Positions 32,508 through 43,400 of a stretch of DNA of 64,000 nt are shown piece by piece. The notes under the pieces are model-generated. The model was not told the origin of the DNA, searched no databases, and saw only the letters and a program-made list of their open reading frames with translations. The stretch is taken from contig CAUYUJ010001703.1 of assembly GCA_963575745.1 (NCBI GenBank), positions 366,001-430,000 of the forward strand. The letters run 5' to 3'. The first letter of the stretch is position 1, and each line of letters starts with the position of its first letter. The stretch is from Prorocentrum cordatum. Its lineage: Eukaryota > Sar > Dinophyceae > Prorocentrales > Prorocentraceae. The position numbers were made by a program, and so were the translations under genes.

Positions 32508-33945
32508 CCCCCCGGGAACGCCCGCTATCGCTCGGGAATACAAAAGCGCTCTCCTGGAGGCCCCAGTTGCCCGAAGCGTCCTGGGATGACGGCCCAAGGC
32601 AAGAAAGCCGTGCGGTCACCACGGGGATCAGTTAACTCACCAAACGGTGTGGCCACCGCGCGATGCGGGGGCCCCTGACCAGGGCGCGGGTGCCGTGTGC
32701 GCGCCTCTGGACTGCTCCTCCACAAAGGGACCCAAGCCGACACCAACGAATAAACACAAATTCCAACTTTACCCATATGTTTCAATAGTCTATGTATGTT
32801 CGTCATCCCCCTTCGTTACACACATTTCTCGTGGTTGAACGGACATCGGCTTTCATGTCTGTATCTTCTTATCATATGGTTTTCCCTCCGAGCCAGGGTT
32901 CAGTCGAACAACAGAAACACATCTCACGGACTGCTGCTCTTCGCCGTGGACAGTTTGCCTATGCCCAGCACAAGTAAGCATCGCAGGGCACTTTTGCAAC
33001 CCCGGGAGGCCGAACTCGCACCAGAGAACACCCGTGGTGTTGCCCCACCCGCTTCGCCGCTTCCTCTGCGGTGCTCTGCACTTTCTCCTGCCTCTTAGCT
33101 CCTCCATCACGTCCCCGAATCCTCCTCCACCACGCTGGACGCAGCAGCTTGCACGCAACAGCGTGGTCGCCCCAATACGAGAGACGAGGGTTGGGAATCG
33201 CCGGCGACCCATTCCTCTTCCTCGTCCTTCTTCTCCATCTCCTCCCCCCCCTCCTTCTCCTCGTCGCTTCCTCTGCAAGACCAGACATTTTGAAACGGCG
33301 GAGGTCCGCGGGAGATTCCTGGGTGTCGGCGAGGGGTCCCTCTCCCCGCACACGGGCGCGTGAAGCACGCTGGCGGCGGCGCCGGATGCACAGCGAAGGG
33401 CAGTGGGGAAGGAGGCCAGGCGCGGACCGGGTCAATCTTCGCGGAACTCCGAACATGTTTCCAAGTTGTCGAGTGCCCGTCGGTCGGGAGAAGTGGGCAG
33501 AGGCATCAAGTAGAGAGGCGTTGGCAGCTTGATAGATCTCCACCCGCACGATGAAGACGAAGGAAGAGGGTCAACCACTCCATCCTTGAAATAGCAAGAC
33601 GCCTGAGCAGAATTTCGCTTTGGCGATCCCCAAGTGCATGTTTCCAGCTACCGATGGGTAAATGAACCCCCACACGCCACCCCGCCCGATAGCACGTTCT
33701 GTCCCCCAACGCGTGCCGAGCACACCCACCACGCGTGCCGTGCGAAGACAGCGCAGTCTTAAACCCCCATGCGATCCACCCCCGCACTAGATCAGCAACC
33801 CGGAGTCCTGTTGATGAATCCGACCAGGTATGGGCTCAGGTGGTCTCCCACGTTTCCTCTTCCAACTCTCTTCTTCTCCTGCATGGAGGGGTTAACCTCT
33901 CCTTCTACCCCTCCCCCTGGATCTGGACGGAGGCGCGAGGGGTTC
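32508..33945. other. intergenic, no gene recognised
   Basis: No motif-bearing frame. A CTTCTCC-type tract near 33210-33265 produces Glu- or Arg-rich minus-strand frames. Confidence 0.35.
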
Positions 33946-34870
33946 ACTGCGTCCAAGGTGGCTGCAAGAGGGCCCTAGATAGCCCCAGATGGCCTCCAAG
34001 ATGGCAACACATATATCCCATGATGACTCCAGATGGCCTCCAACATGCTTCCAAGAGGCCACAACATCCAAGCAAGATGGCTCCAAGTGCCCACGGGGCC
34101 TCTCAAGGACGACCCCAAGAGGTCAAACGCCTACATGATTTGCACATACTCTCACTTTCGCTTCCGATGGGCTTCTGAAGTCTCAGGGTGGCCCCAACCT
34201 AAGGGAGCCCAAGGAAGGCTCCAAGATAGCCCCAAAGGGATGCGCCCCGACCCCCCGACCCCCCGAAGAGACGACGTTTGGGCAACAGAGGGGCAAGGCA
34301 GATTGCGAACCGCCCTTTGCCCAACGCCAACATCTTGGGAAAATCCTTGAGAGGCGTTGGGTCAACATGGCTCCAAAATGGCTCCAGGTATCTCTAGATG
34401 GCCTCGAAGATGACGCACAATTGTCTAGGATGGCTCGATATGTCTTCCAAGACGCCTCAGAGAGGCGTTACGACCGCCCCAAGACGGCTCCAAGTGCCCA
34501 CGGACACCCTCAAGGCGCCCCCCAAGAGGCCGAAATCCTCTCAACGTTCAGGGGAAGCAATGCTGGTTGCGTGTCCGATGGCCTTCTCGAGCCTCGGGAT
34601 GGCACCAAGATGGCCCAAGAGCGCTCCAGGGGAAGCCCAACAGAGCTCCACGACGGCCCCAAGAGCGCCCCAAGAGCATCCTAGAAAGGCCACCTGGAGA
34701 CGACATCTCGTGCTGGACACGGGCAAGGCTGAGAAGCCCCCCCTCTCTTTGATTGCTTGTCCTCTGAGATAGCTTCAAGACGGCCATCCATGCTCTCCAG
34801 AAGGCCCCAAAAGACTCCAAGAGAACCCCAAGAAAGCCCCAAACGCCTCCGAACGTATCCACGTCAACTG
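33946..34870 (+). repeat. degenerate CAAGATGGC minisatellite
   Basis: Loose CCAAGATGGCNCCAAG units continue for 900 bp. The insert near 34110-34175 (AGAGGTCAAAC...GATTTGCACATACTC) resembles the inserts in the 26-kb array, showing a shared higher-order ancestor. Confidence 0.65.
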
Positions 34871-35680
34871 CCAACAAGCAGTTGTGGTTGACTCCTGGGT
34901 TTGCTCAGGCTGAGGCTGCCCACCCCCCCTCCTTGTTCCACGAGGTGATCCTACACTTCCCTGATCAATGCAGTTTCTGGATGGGCTGGTTGGGGTTCGC
35001 GAAGCGTCAAAAATTCGTTTGTCTTCGATCCTCGTTTCGGTTCACATCGTTCGAGGTGGTGCCGCAGCCCTTCGCGCCGAAGAGAGTGCCCACTGCTGTC
35101 CAGGTGCCCGCGACGCTACCGCCCCCTGCTTCGGAATCACAGTGCGTATTGGTTCACCACCGCTGCTCTGCCGGTGCCCGCAATCCCCACCTGGACTGAC
35201 CTTTAACGTGGTAGCTGATTGCGTTGCCCCCCATCCACTCCCCACTTTCCACTCCTCCCCATACCCCCGGCGTCAGGTGTTTCACATGTCGTGGACCCCC
35301 ATGGAGGCTTCGACCCACTGACAGTCCCGAGGCGGGGTAACGGACCCCTGGAAGCTCAACCTAGCAAAGCAGCAAGCAAAAGCACCACGTCTCGCCTACT
35401 TCACGACTCGAAAGTCTCTGGGTCCTCCAGCTCCCCCTCCTCTTCCCTCGTGTTCCCTCGTGGCGCCCCATCCTGGGACCTGCTCATGGGCAGCCTGGAG
35501 GCCAGCTCCAGCAGCAACGACCTCTTCGCCTGAGGGGAGGGTCGCGCGCGGGGGCCCTGGAGCCCCTTTTCCCTCCGCACTCCTCCCTCCTGCCTGCTCC
35601 CTCTCTCCTACCTTCTCGCCCCCTCTCTCTCTCTGGTACTCCACCCCGCCTCCTCCGCGTCCTCCTTCCTCCGCAGCCCC
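34871..35680. other. intergenic, no gene recognised
   Basis: Nothing coding recognised. 35275-35420 is a diverged partner of 6340-6500. Confidence 0.35.
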
Positions 35681-35684
35681 TCCT

Positions 35685-35765
35685 CGTCATCCTCCTCCTG
35701 CTCCTCCTCCTCCTCCTCCTCCCTCCCTCCCTCCCTCCCTCCCTCCCTCCCTCCCTGCCTCCCTT
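35685..35765 (+). repeat. (CCT)n and (CCCT)n microsatellite
   Basis: A CTCCTC tract followed by nine or so CCCT units. Confidence 0.9.
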
Positions 35766-37519
35766 CTTCCCCCCCTCTTCCCTCCCTCGCTCTCCATCCC
35801 CCTCCTCCTCCCCTCCACCCCCCCACCTCGCCCCTGCTTTCCTTCTAATCCTCCCGCCCGATGGCCTCTCCTGCCCCAACACTTGGGTGCTCTGCCAGAT
35901 AGCGGCAACACACGTAACCGACACTGCCTATGTTAGGGCGGGCACCCCCTGATCGGAAGCAAACCACCCTCTAGAAGCCGCTTCCCGACCCCCGGATAGT
36001 GACAGAAACTATCCAGGATGGAACAACTAGCCCGAGGGAGGGCGTCGAGATCCCGGGGCGCGCACGTCACAACAACAACTGCGACGACCGACGGGGCTGA
36101 TCAGACCGCTGCGGAAAGCATGTAGCCGATACGTGCTGCCTCACGTTGCAAACGATATTTTCTGCGGCATCTCATGGGAGCTTCCCGTGCCACCTTGCTG
36201 GGTCTTGCGAGTGGTAGACGCCAGACGACACGGATCGCCACTTAGTCGGCGCCATCTCATCGACTACCAGACGCTAGCCGACGCCAGCGCTCTCTGACAA
36301 CTGAAGTACGAGAGAACGCCAAACTCCCACGATTTGCTACCGAAATCTTCCGCATTCGGGTCTACGCGCCGGGGAGCTCAGACTGCCCTTCTCGCTCACA
36401 TCGCGCACACCAAGGTATAGCAACAGTGGTGCTATGTGGGCTGGAGGAGTGAGCGAAGCGATTAGATTCGGCGGGCCCCGTGCGGGCCTTCACCGTGTGA
36501 GGGCTCGAGGATAGAAGATGAGACGGAAGGTGTGCTGGAGATGCGTAAGGCAAGCTAAGATGGGCTCCGCACATCCTACCCCCACGACGAGGCCCGAAGA
36601 AGCCCGAAGACGGCAACCACAGGGCAGCAAGAGACCCGCAAAGGGCAGCCGAAGGCAGCCGCACCTCCGTTCCCCTTTTGACAATTAAAAAAGCATGATC
36701 TGCGCTCTCAGGGCTATATAAAAAATACGAGTGAGCAGCGCTCCCAAGGCCACGAAACCCTCGATTCGGCACACCCCTCACGCGTTTCCTGCCCCATGCT
36801 CTCTTAAATCATGAAAACATAAGACGGTGTGCGATTCGAGGGCCACGACGGGGTCAAATCTAGACACCCCTCATATACTTCTTGCCCCGATAGGACACGT
36901 GAGAACAAATGATATGCTCTCTCTCTCTCTCAGACTCCTGGGACACATGAAACGAGTGCTTTCCAGTGGACAGCCAAAAAGCCGTCCGACACCGATGACA
37001 CGCCAATATGGTGCCAAGAAGCACGGCAACGATTGGTACCAAAACTCGTCGAGGCAGCACCCCTTAACACCCAATGATTGCAAATCTGCATGCCCGCCAT
37101 GACTTCCGCTCTGCGGGCTCAAAAATAAGCGAGGGGGGGAACAAACCCACACGCTTATCATCGAATGCGCTGTGGGGTTCCCCGCTTTCAAAAAAGAGTA
37201 CCACAAACAATCAGGCTGGCACAGCAAAAGTTCCCTCTCCTCCAACGCCAATGTTTGTTTCACCTGACGTGTGCCCTGGGGGAGTCTCAACCCCTCCTGG
37301 GGCTGCCTTTTCACCTTCGCGCTTCGCGCTCCGCGAAGCGCGAAGCGCGAATAACTTCGCGCTCTCGCGCCGCCCCCCCAAAGGGAAAAAAGGAGGACGA
37401 GGAGGAGGGGGAGAAGGAACGAGGACCGCGAAGCGCGAATAACTGCGCGCCCTCGTGGGAGCCCTTGGTTTCTGATGGCCCTGGGGCCGAGAGGCGGCCT
37501 CCGCGTGGCCGACAGCTTG
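35766..37519. other. intergenic, no gene recognised
   Basis: Only short or shadow frames. A local palindrome CGCTTCGCG/CGCGAAGCG cluster lies at 37319-37350 and again near 37426. No RNA gene was seen. Confidence 0.35.
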
Positions 37520-37529
37520 GGGAACACCC

Positions 37530-37725
37530 GCCATGGCGATCTGCTTCCTGCCACGCCGGGTTGTGAGAGAAGGCCTTGCCGGCAGCGCCGCCTTCTGCTG
37601 CGAGCAGAAGGTCGTGAGCGGCGTGAACTGCTCGGGCGGCACCAGCTTCAGCTTCGTCTGCTGGAGGCCGAAGCCCGCCGAGCCGCCCGCGGGGCGGCCG
37701 CCGTCTTCGAGCAGGATGCGGTGGA
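37530..37725 (-). CDS. possible orphan exon (unrecognised)
   Basis: The minus strand reads RILLEDGGRPAGGSAGFGLQ, then QTKLKLVPPEQFTPLTTFCS and QQKAALPA. Composition is protein-like and there are no stops for over 60 codons, in contrast with low-complexity surroundings. No family is recognised, and splice sites and continuation are unclear. Confidence 0.3.
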
Positions 37726-37814
37726 GTCCAGGAGGGGGACTGTTCGGGGGGGGACTGGCACAGGGGGCCTCCCGATAGCATACCTGAACGTTCGAACGCG
37801 ATTCTCCCCTTGAG

Positions 37815-37985
37815 TCTCCCAGCTCCCTGGTCACAGCTCGGGTCTCTGGCGGCCCTCTGGGGCGACCCCGGCACCCCCAAACGCCCCCGGCGAGGCGCAG
37901 CCGCTGGAGCGCATCCCGGGGCTGTAGAACGCCCAGGAACCGACGAGCACCTCCGAACAGATCGAACCTCGAGCCCGTCGCCCCC
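37815..37985 (+). repeat. dispersed repeat, partner at 5912-6082
   Basis: Shares ordered blocks CTCGGGTCTCTGGC, GGAGCGCATCCCG and CCAGGAACCGACGA with 5912-6082. It is followed within 30 bp by a TIR family 1 element. Confidence 0.7.
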
Positions 37986-38009
37986 CCGCTGATCATTTAG
38001 AGGCCTCCT

Positions 38010-38216
38010 AGATGGGGTCGGAGTAGATGGGGTCGGAGGATCGAGCCGCATCGCCGATACACCGGCGATGCATCGACGATGCGCCAGCGACGCATCGTCG
38101 ACGTCAGCGGCTCATCGGCGACGTCGGCGTGAGGCAAATCGGGCTCCGCATCGAGCCGCATCGGCAATGCATCGGCGATGCGGAGCGATCCTTCGACCCC
38201 ATCTACTCGGACCCCA
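38010..38216. mobile_element. TIR-bearing short element, family 1, copy C
   Basis: The left end GTAGATGGGGTCGGAGGATC and right end GATCCTTCGACCCCATCTAC are near-perfect inverted repeats. The interior consists almost wholly of GCGATGCATCG-type palindromes. It is the longest of the three copies (A 6776, B 32133). Confidence 0.75.
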
Positions 38217-38400
38217 TCTAGGAGGCCTAGATCATTTCCCCCTCGGCGGCCCCCATCTAGGACCCCATCTAGGAGGCCCATCTAGGAGGCCTAGGGCCTA
38301 GATGGGCCTCCTAGATGGGCCCCATCTACTCGGACCCCATCTACTCGGACCCCATCTAAGAGGTCCATCTAGGAGGCCTAGATCATTTCCCCCTCGGCGG
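38217..38400. repeat. CCTAGATGGGG palindromic repeat block
   Basis: Direct and inverted CCCATCTAGGAGGCC units. A direct repeat AGGCCTAGATCATTTCCCCC occurs at about 38225 and 38376 and brackets the block. It abuts element copy C, whose outer sequence shares CCCCATCTA. Confidence 0.7.
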
Positions 38401-38837
38401 CGTCGACGGACGACGGCCGGCGGAGCCATGGCCGGCGGCAGCCAGGGCGGGATACGCATTCTGGGCCACCTTCTTCATGGTGGGCCTCGGGGGGCCGCGG
38501 CCTCCCAAGGAGGAGAAGGAGGAGGTGTCGGCGTCGACGTCCTCCTCCTCCTCCTCCTCCTCCCTCCTCCTCCCTCCTCCTTCCACCTTCTCATCAGCCG
38601 CCGCCCCGGCCCGAGAGGATTTCGGGTGCCTTACCAGGTAAGGCGACCTCTCACCCGGGGCTGCTGCCAGACGCGCCCGCCCTTCCCGCGTGCCCCGCCA
38701 CGGCGCGCAGCAGGAGGGCCAGCCGTGACAGAGGCGAGCCGGCCTGGCATCGTCGTGCCAGGGCCGAACGAGGCAGGGCCAGGACCTTGCTACGTATCGC
38801 CTCAGCTAGTGCATTGTTGGGCAGACATCACAGCAGC
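38401..38837 (+). other. upstream region of retroelement A (possible 5' UTR)
   Basis: No gene is recognised. It has a small CCT tract at 38537-38580. The frame of ORF1 is open from 38787, but protein-like composition begins at the ATG at 38838. Confidence 0.4.
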
Positions 38838-40439
38838 ATGACGAAAGGACGTGCTAGAGGTGACAGCAGAGGACGACAGGATCGCTCAGATCGAGAACGC
38901 GAGCCTCGCTCCCCGCCATGGAAGACAGTCACCAAGTACAAGCGCCTATGGGAATGCCCAGCATGTGCATATCACAATGCATGGGCCGCGCAGGTGTGTG
39001 CCAAATGCCATCCCAGCCAAGTCTCAGATCGGAGAGAGCGACGAGCCAGATCGGCGTCACGCCCACGTGGCCAGCGTAGAACTGCCACCTCGCAGCCCCC
39101 ACAGCGAGGCGCGGTGAGCACGGCCAACAAGCAGATGGAAGATGACCCAGATGGGATCATTCCGACCATGCCGGCATCCCCTGAGACGGCGCAGGCACAC
39201 CGACGATGGCGAGAACCGCCACAGGACCCACAGCAGCTGGGGGATTTCAGGAAGGCATTGGCCGCGACAATGGAGTCCATAGAGCGCCAGCTGCACTGCG
39301 CGGCCGCGCTCAACCTCGACCAAGAACAGGTGGGCCGCATGCAGGAAGAGTACAGCGTACTATTGTATCAGATGATGCATTCCAGGTCGCCCCAGGCCAG
39401 AATCACGAAGCAGCGCATGTTTGTCGGCCGCTGCAAGAAGCGCCTCATGGACGCCCAGGCGAAGATGCACTTGCTACAAGAGCAACTAGAGGCGGCCGAC
39501 ACTCAATGTCAAGTTCTCACAGACGAACTCGCACAAGCAGAACAGTTACTGGAACACTTTGAAGACTTGGATGACGAGCAACCAATCGCAGGCAACATTG
39601 CTGTTCCTGACGATGATGATGACGAGCTCATGATGGACGGAACCCAGTCGAGCTTCCGCCCAGGGCAGAGAGGAACAACCAGCAGAGCACCATGGTCGAC
39701 AGCCAGTTCCTCACCGTTCACGACGCCGCCCAGGACAGCGACAGTGCAGCGCACGACAGCTACTCCTACCGCGGCCTCGGGAACGCCTGCCCAAGCCACA
39801 GCAGCTGGCGGACAGGAGACACCGCGCTCCCAAGCCGCCTCGCCCAATACGCAGGTACCGCCTGGAGGGCACGCTGCAGTGGCCATGGCAAATGAAGTCA
39901 GCATGCCAGCACTTTTGGCAGCAATACAGCAGTCCAATGCACAAATGTTGCACAACATGTCATCGTTCCAGCAGACCGTGGCCACTCTCCAGACTGAGAT
40001 TGCCAACATCAGGACTGAGAAGAAGTCGGACATGGAGACCATCACCGCTGCCGCCATCGACGCGGCCAAGACGGCAGTCGCCATGCAGACCCCCAAGAAG
40101 GACAAGGACAAACCGGTGCCAGCGGAGATCCAGAAGGCCAACCGAGCCAAGCTGGAGGCGGCCCTGATGGGGCGCAGAGCTACACGTTCGGTATCTCCTA
40201 GACGGCACACGGACAGTGGACAGGCGGGGGCCAAAGTCCTACGAGCTGATCGAGAAGGCGGAGGAACCATGGGCGCAGGTGCAGGAGAAGTTGCAAGCCG
40301 TGAGGCTGCAGAGGAAGCGGCAGCCAGAGCTGCCGCAGAGGATAGTGATCATGCGGCCCTGCAGTCGCCTGCGAGTGTTGCCCAGGCGCTTGTTTTTCCG
40401 CCAGTCAGCGCAACACCAGCGAGCCCACTTTTTCGCTAG
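38838..40439 (+). CDS. element A ORF1: RanBP2-type zinc finger, coiled-coil protein
   Basis: 533 residues from the ATG at 38838 (MTKGRARGDSRG). I prefer this start to the upstream in-frame codons because the preceding sequence is not protein-like. Residues 38-57 hold WECPAC...CAKC, the W-x-C-x2-C-x10-C-x2-C pattern of a RanBP2 zinc finger, which binds single-stranded RNA or protein in known families. Helical coiled-coil segments lie at about 139-175 and 199-243, followed by an acidic DDDDDE patch near 258, a Thr/Ala/Pro linker and a second helical region. By position this is the nucleic-acid-binding ORF1 of a LINE (inference). It ends at TAG 40437-40439, 91 bp inside the ORF2 frame. Confidence 0.8.
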   Translation: MTKGRARGDSRGRQDRSDREREPRSPPWKTVTKYKRLWECPACAYHNAWAAQVCAKCHPSQVSDRRERRARSASRPRGQRRTATSQPPQRGAVSTANKQMEDDPDGIIPTMPASPETAQAHRRWREPPQDPQQLGDFRKALAATMESIERQLHCAAALNLDQEQVGRMQEEYSVLLYQMMHSRSPQARITKQRMFVGRCKKRLMDAQAKMHLLQEQLEAADTQCQVLTDELAQAEQLLEHFEDLDDEQPIAGNIAVPDDDDDELMMDGTQSSFRPGQRGTTSRAPWSTASSSPFTTPPRTATVQRTTATPTAASGTPAQATAAGGQETPRSQAASPNTQVPPGGHAAVAMANEVSMPALLAAIQQSNAQMLHNMSSFQQTVATLQTEIANIRTEKKSDMETITAAAIDAAKTAVAMQTPKKDKDKPVPAEIQKANRAKLEAALMGRRATRSVSPRRHTDSGQAGAKVLRADREGGGTMGAGAGEVASREAAEEAAARAAAEDSDHAALQSPASVAQALVFPPVSATPASPLFR

Positions 40440-43400
40440 GGGCCGTGTCAGAAGCGTCTCGGCCCCCTCTGAATTCAAATACTCCCATCCAAGATCCAGA
40501 TTTTCCAGCTAGCCCATTCCCCAGTGAAGAGGACAAGACAAAGGAAAATTGCTCGGAACACCTCGGATACCACATTTGCAGCAATCCAGTGGAATCAACG
40601 ACAGGTGCTCCTTATTCTCCCATCCCGCCGCTCCACTCCACCAAGAAGTTATTAGAGAAGAAATGGCCCATTCAGCTTTCCAATGACTTGTTGTCGTGGG
40701 CACAATTTTGGCATTCTTCTACAGTGTCGGCCTTTGCCAGTCTCATACCTTTTGACCCGAAGGTCCAGATTGACCATCTCAGGATATACACAGATGCGAC
40801 GGCAGGGACCTTCAAACATCAGGGACAGACGTGCTCGCCAGCATGGGCTTTCTGTGTGCTCGCTGTCACCACTTTCGGAGTTTCCTTCCTAGGATTCCTT
40901 GCTGGCCCTCTGCAGGGATGGGATGCTTCTGATGCGAGAACCCCGTTGAGAGCCGAGCTGGAAGCGGCCATTTGGGCCACAGCATGGCTTTTGCAAGCAC
41001 CATCGTGTTGCAGGCAGGCCCCGATATGTTTTTACACTGACAACATGGACGTGTTGCGTATTTACCAAGGAGGGTATGTGCACGGCGTGCTGTTACCTGC
41101 TAAGACGTTACTTGACAGTCTTACGCAGATCATACGAGCCTGTGTGATTGCGGTGACGTATGAACATGTACATGGACACACTGCACACCCGTGGAACGAG
41201 TGCGTGGACACGCTTGCACGTTTATATGCCATGCGTGTACTGCCCGATTTTATTGAGCCAGCGTGGAGATCCCTTATACATCAGGACCCCCACCAAAAGG
41301 CCCTACCCTGGATTTGGTTACTCTTCTCCGACTCCAGCACACGACAGGCTTACCCACCCAACCACGGTATGCCTCTCCCTACGCCTCAAGTCCCCACTAC
41401 GGGCATTCGGGAAATTTTACCGAGCCCCAAGAGACCCATACGAGGCCGACATGTCTTTGCCATGGGCTGGATGGCCATGGCCAATGTGCTCTCGCTGGAC
41501 CCCCGAGCCTACAAGGGTTCCCGACAGGCACACGATAAGTTTCATGGTTTCAACGCCACAGGCCGCATGATGCAGCTGGCGGGGCAGTTTGCGCAACGGC
41601 CCTACTTCATAGTAGGCACAGTTGAGACGCGTCTCAGGCGGACAGGCACATCCGAGCTCGGCCCGTACTTCCTGTTGCACGCCCAGGCTAACGACTCCGG
41701 AGGGGATGGATGTACTGTATGGGTCAACACACATTGGGAATACCAGGAGGGATGCAGGGTACAGCCTTCTCACTGCCAAGTGTTACATGCAGCGCCTGAC
41801 ATCATGATCGTGGCCGTGAGGGCCCCTTCACTTTCGCTTTGTGTATGTGTTGCTCATGCTCCGCATTCGCGCCGACCCCCAGCACACATACGACAGTGGT
41901 GGAAACAACTGCAGCAGCTTATTATACAGCACAGGGGTACGGCAGAGCATGTGATCACACTGATTGACGCCAATGCAGCAGTTGGGTCATACACGGACGC
42001 ACATGTAGGGCCCATACATGCTGAGCCTGAAAACCTGCCTGGGCACAGTTTTCGTATGTTTCTCCAGGGCACAGCCCAATGGGCTCCATCTACCTTTTAT
42101 GAAGACCCATCGGGATCCGCGGGTACCTGGACGGCACCGGGAGCACGCACCACACCTAAGAGGCGCGACTACATAGCTGTGTCCGCTGACATACGTGTGC
42201 CTGCGCAAGGAGTCGATCACGGCATCGACCTCACAGTCACGCAGCCAGACCACAACGTGGTGGCAGCATGCTTACTTTTCCCGCCATCCAGCTTTGTGCC
42301 AACAGCACCGAGGCCATACAAGGTGCAGCACGATCCTGACATGTACAAGGATCCAGTGTCCATCAGTGTATTCCAACATCTGCTGTCGCAATTCCGACAC
42401 CCCGACTTTGCAGTACACAGCACAGATCACGTCAAAACATGTGAAGAATACGTGAGGTATGCCATGGTCACAGCCTTCCCAGTACGTACGACGGCAGCGG
42501 GACGGCAACCACGGCAGTCATGGATCAGCGTCAGCACACTTGCTATGCAGGACGAGCGAAGTATATACTTACGCCTAGCTCGCAAGATCGGGCTGCAAGC
42601 TCACAGAGCCATGGTGCGAGTCATCTTTTTCGCCTGGCAGCTGCATTTTGCGACGACGGATGCAGAACATGAGAGGCCACGTGGCCATAGCAGCAGAAGG
42701 TCGCGGCGCATGCCATGCCTGCCTACCTTAGTGAGACGCACACGGCAGATGCAGCAGCCATGCCTCCTCCTTCCGCAAGCAACGGCATCTCTCTTGTGCC
42801 GAGAAGCGGATATTCGCAGGCAGCAAGGCAATGGCAGAGGCATAGGCAAACCACGCTTACTTGCTAAATGGGGACAGCAAGGGGTCACGGCCATCATTCT
42901 ACCTCCCCCTTTCAGACCAAAGGAGTATCAGACGGGGCATGGGACGGAGACGGGAATATGGGACTACATTACGTGCTGCTGGGACTATGCGCATGGAGTG
43001 CGCGCCTGTGCCCTAGCACATCGTGAGCTGCTGTTAATTCACACTACACTACTGATCCGACATGCGACTATGCAAGATGCCTTGCATCATTACAACAACC
43101 TGGTGCAGGGAGTTTCTGATGCTTGGGATCGCAGGCAGTATGATCAGGTGTTTGCCAAACTACGTGCTATGGGAATCGGTTCGTCCAAGAAAGTGAACAC
43201 CAGGGCCCTACCCATTCTAGAGCTAGAGGATGGCAGCATGGCTGCCACGCATGAAGCAGCAGCAGACAGATGGCTGCGTCATTTTGCAGCAGAAGAAGTG
43301 GGAGTGGTGGTGCCAGTTGATGACGCCAGCACATTTGCGCGAAGTATCCCATCCCTTCCTCAGGAACTCACACACGATATCACGTATGATGAAGTGTTCC

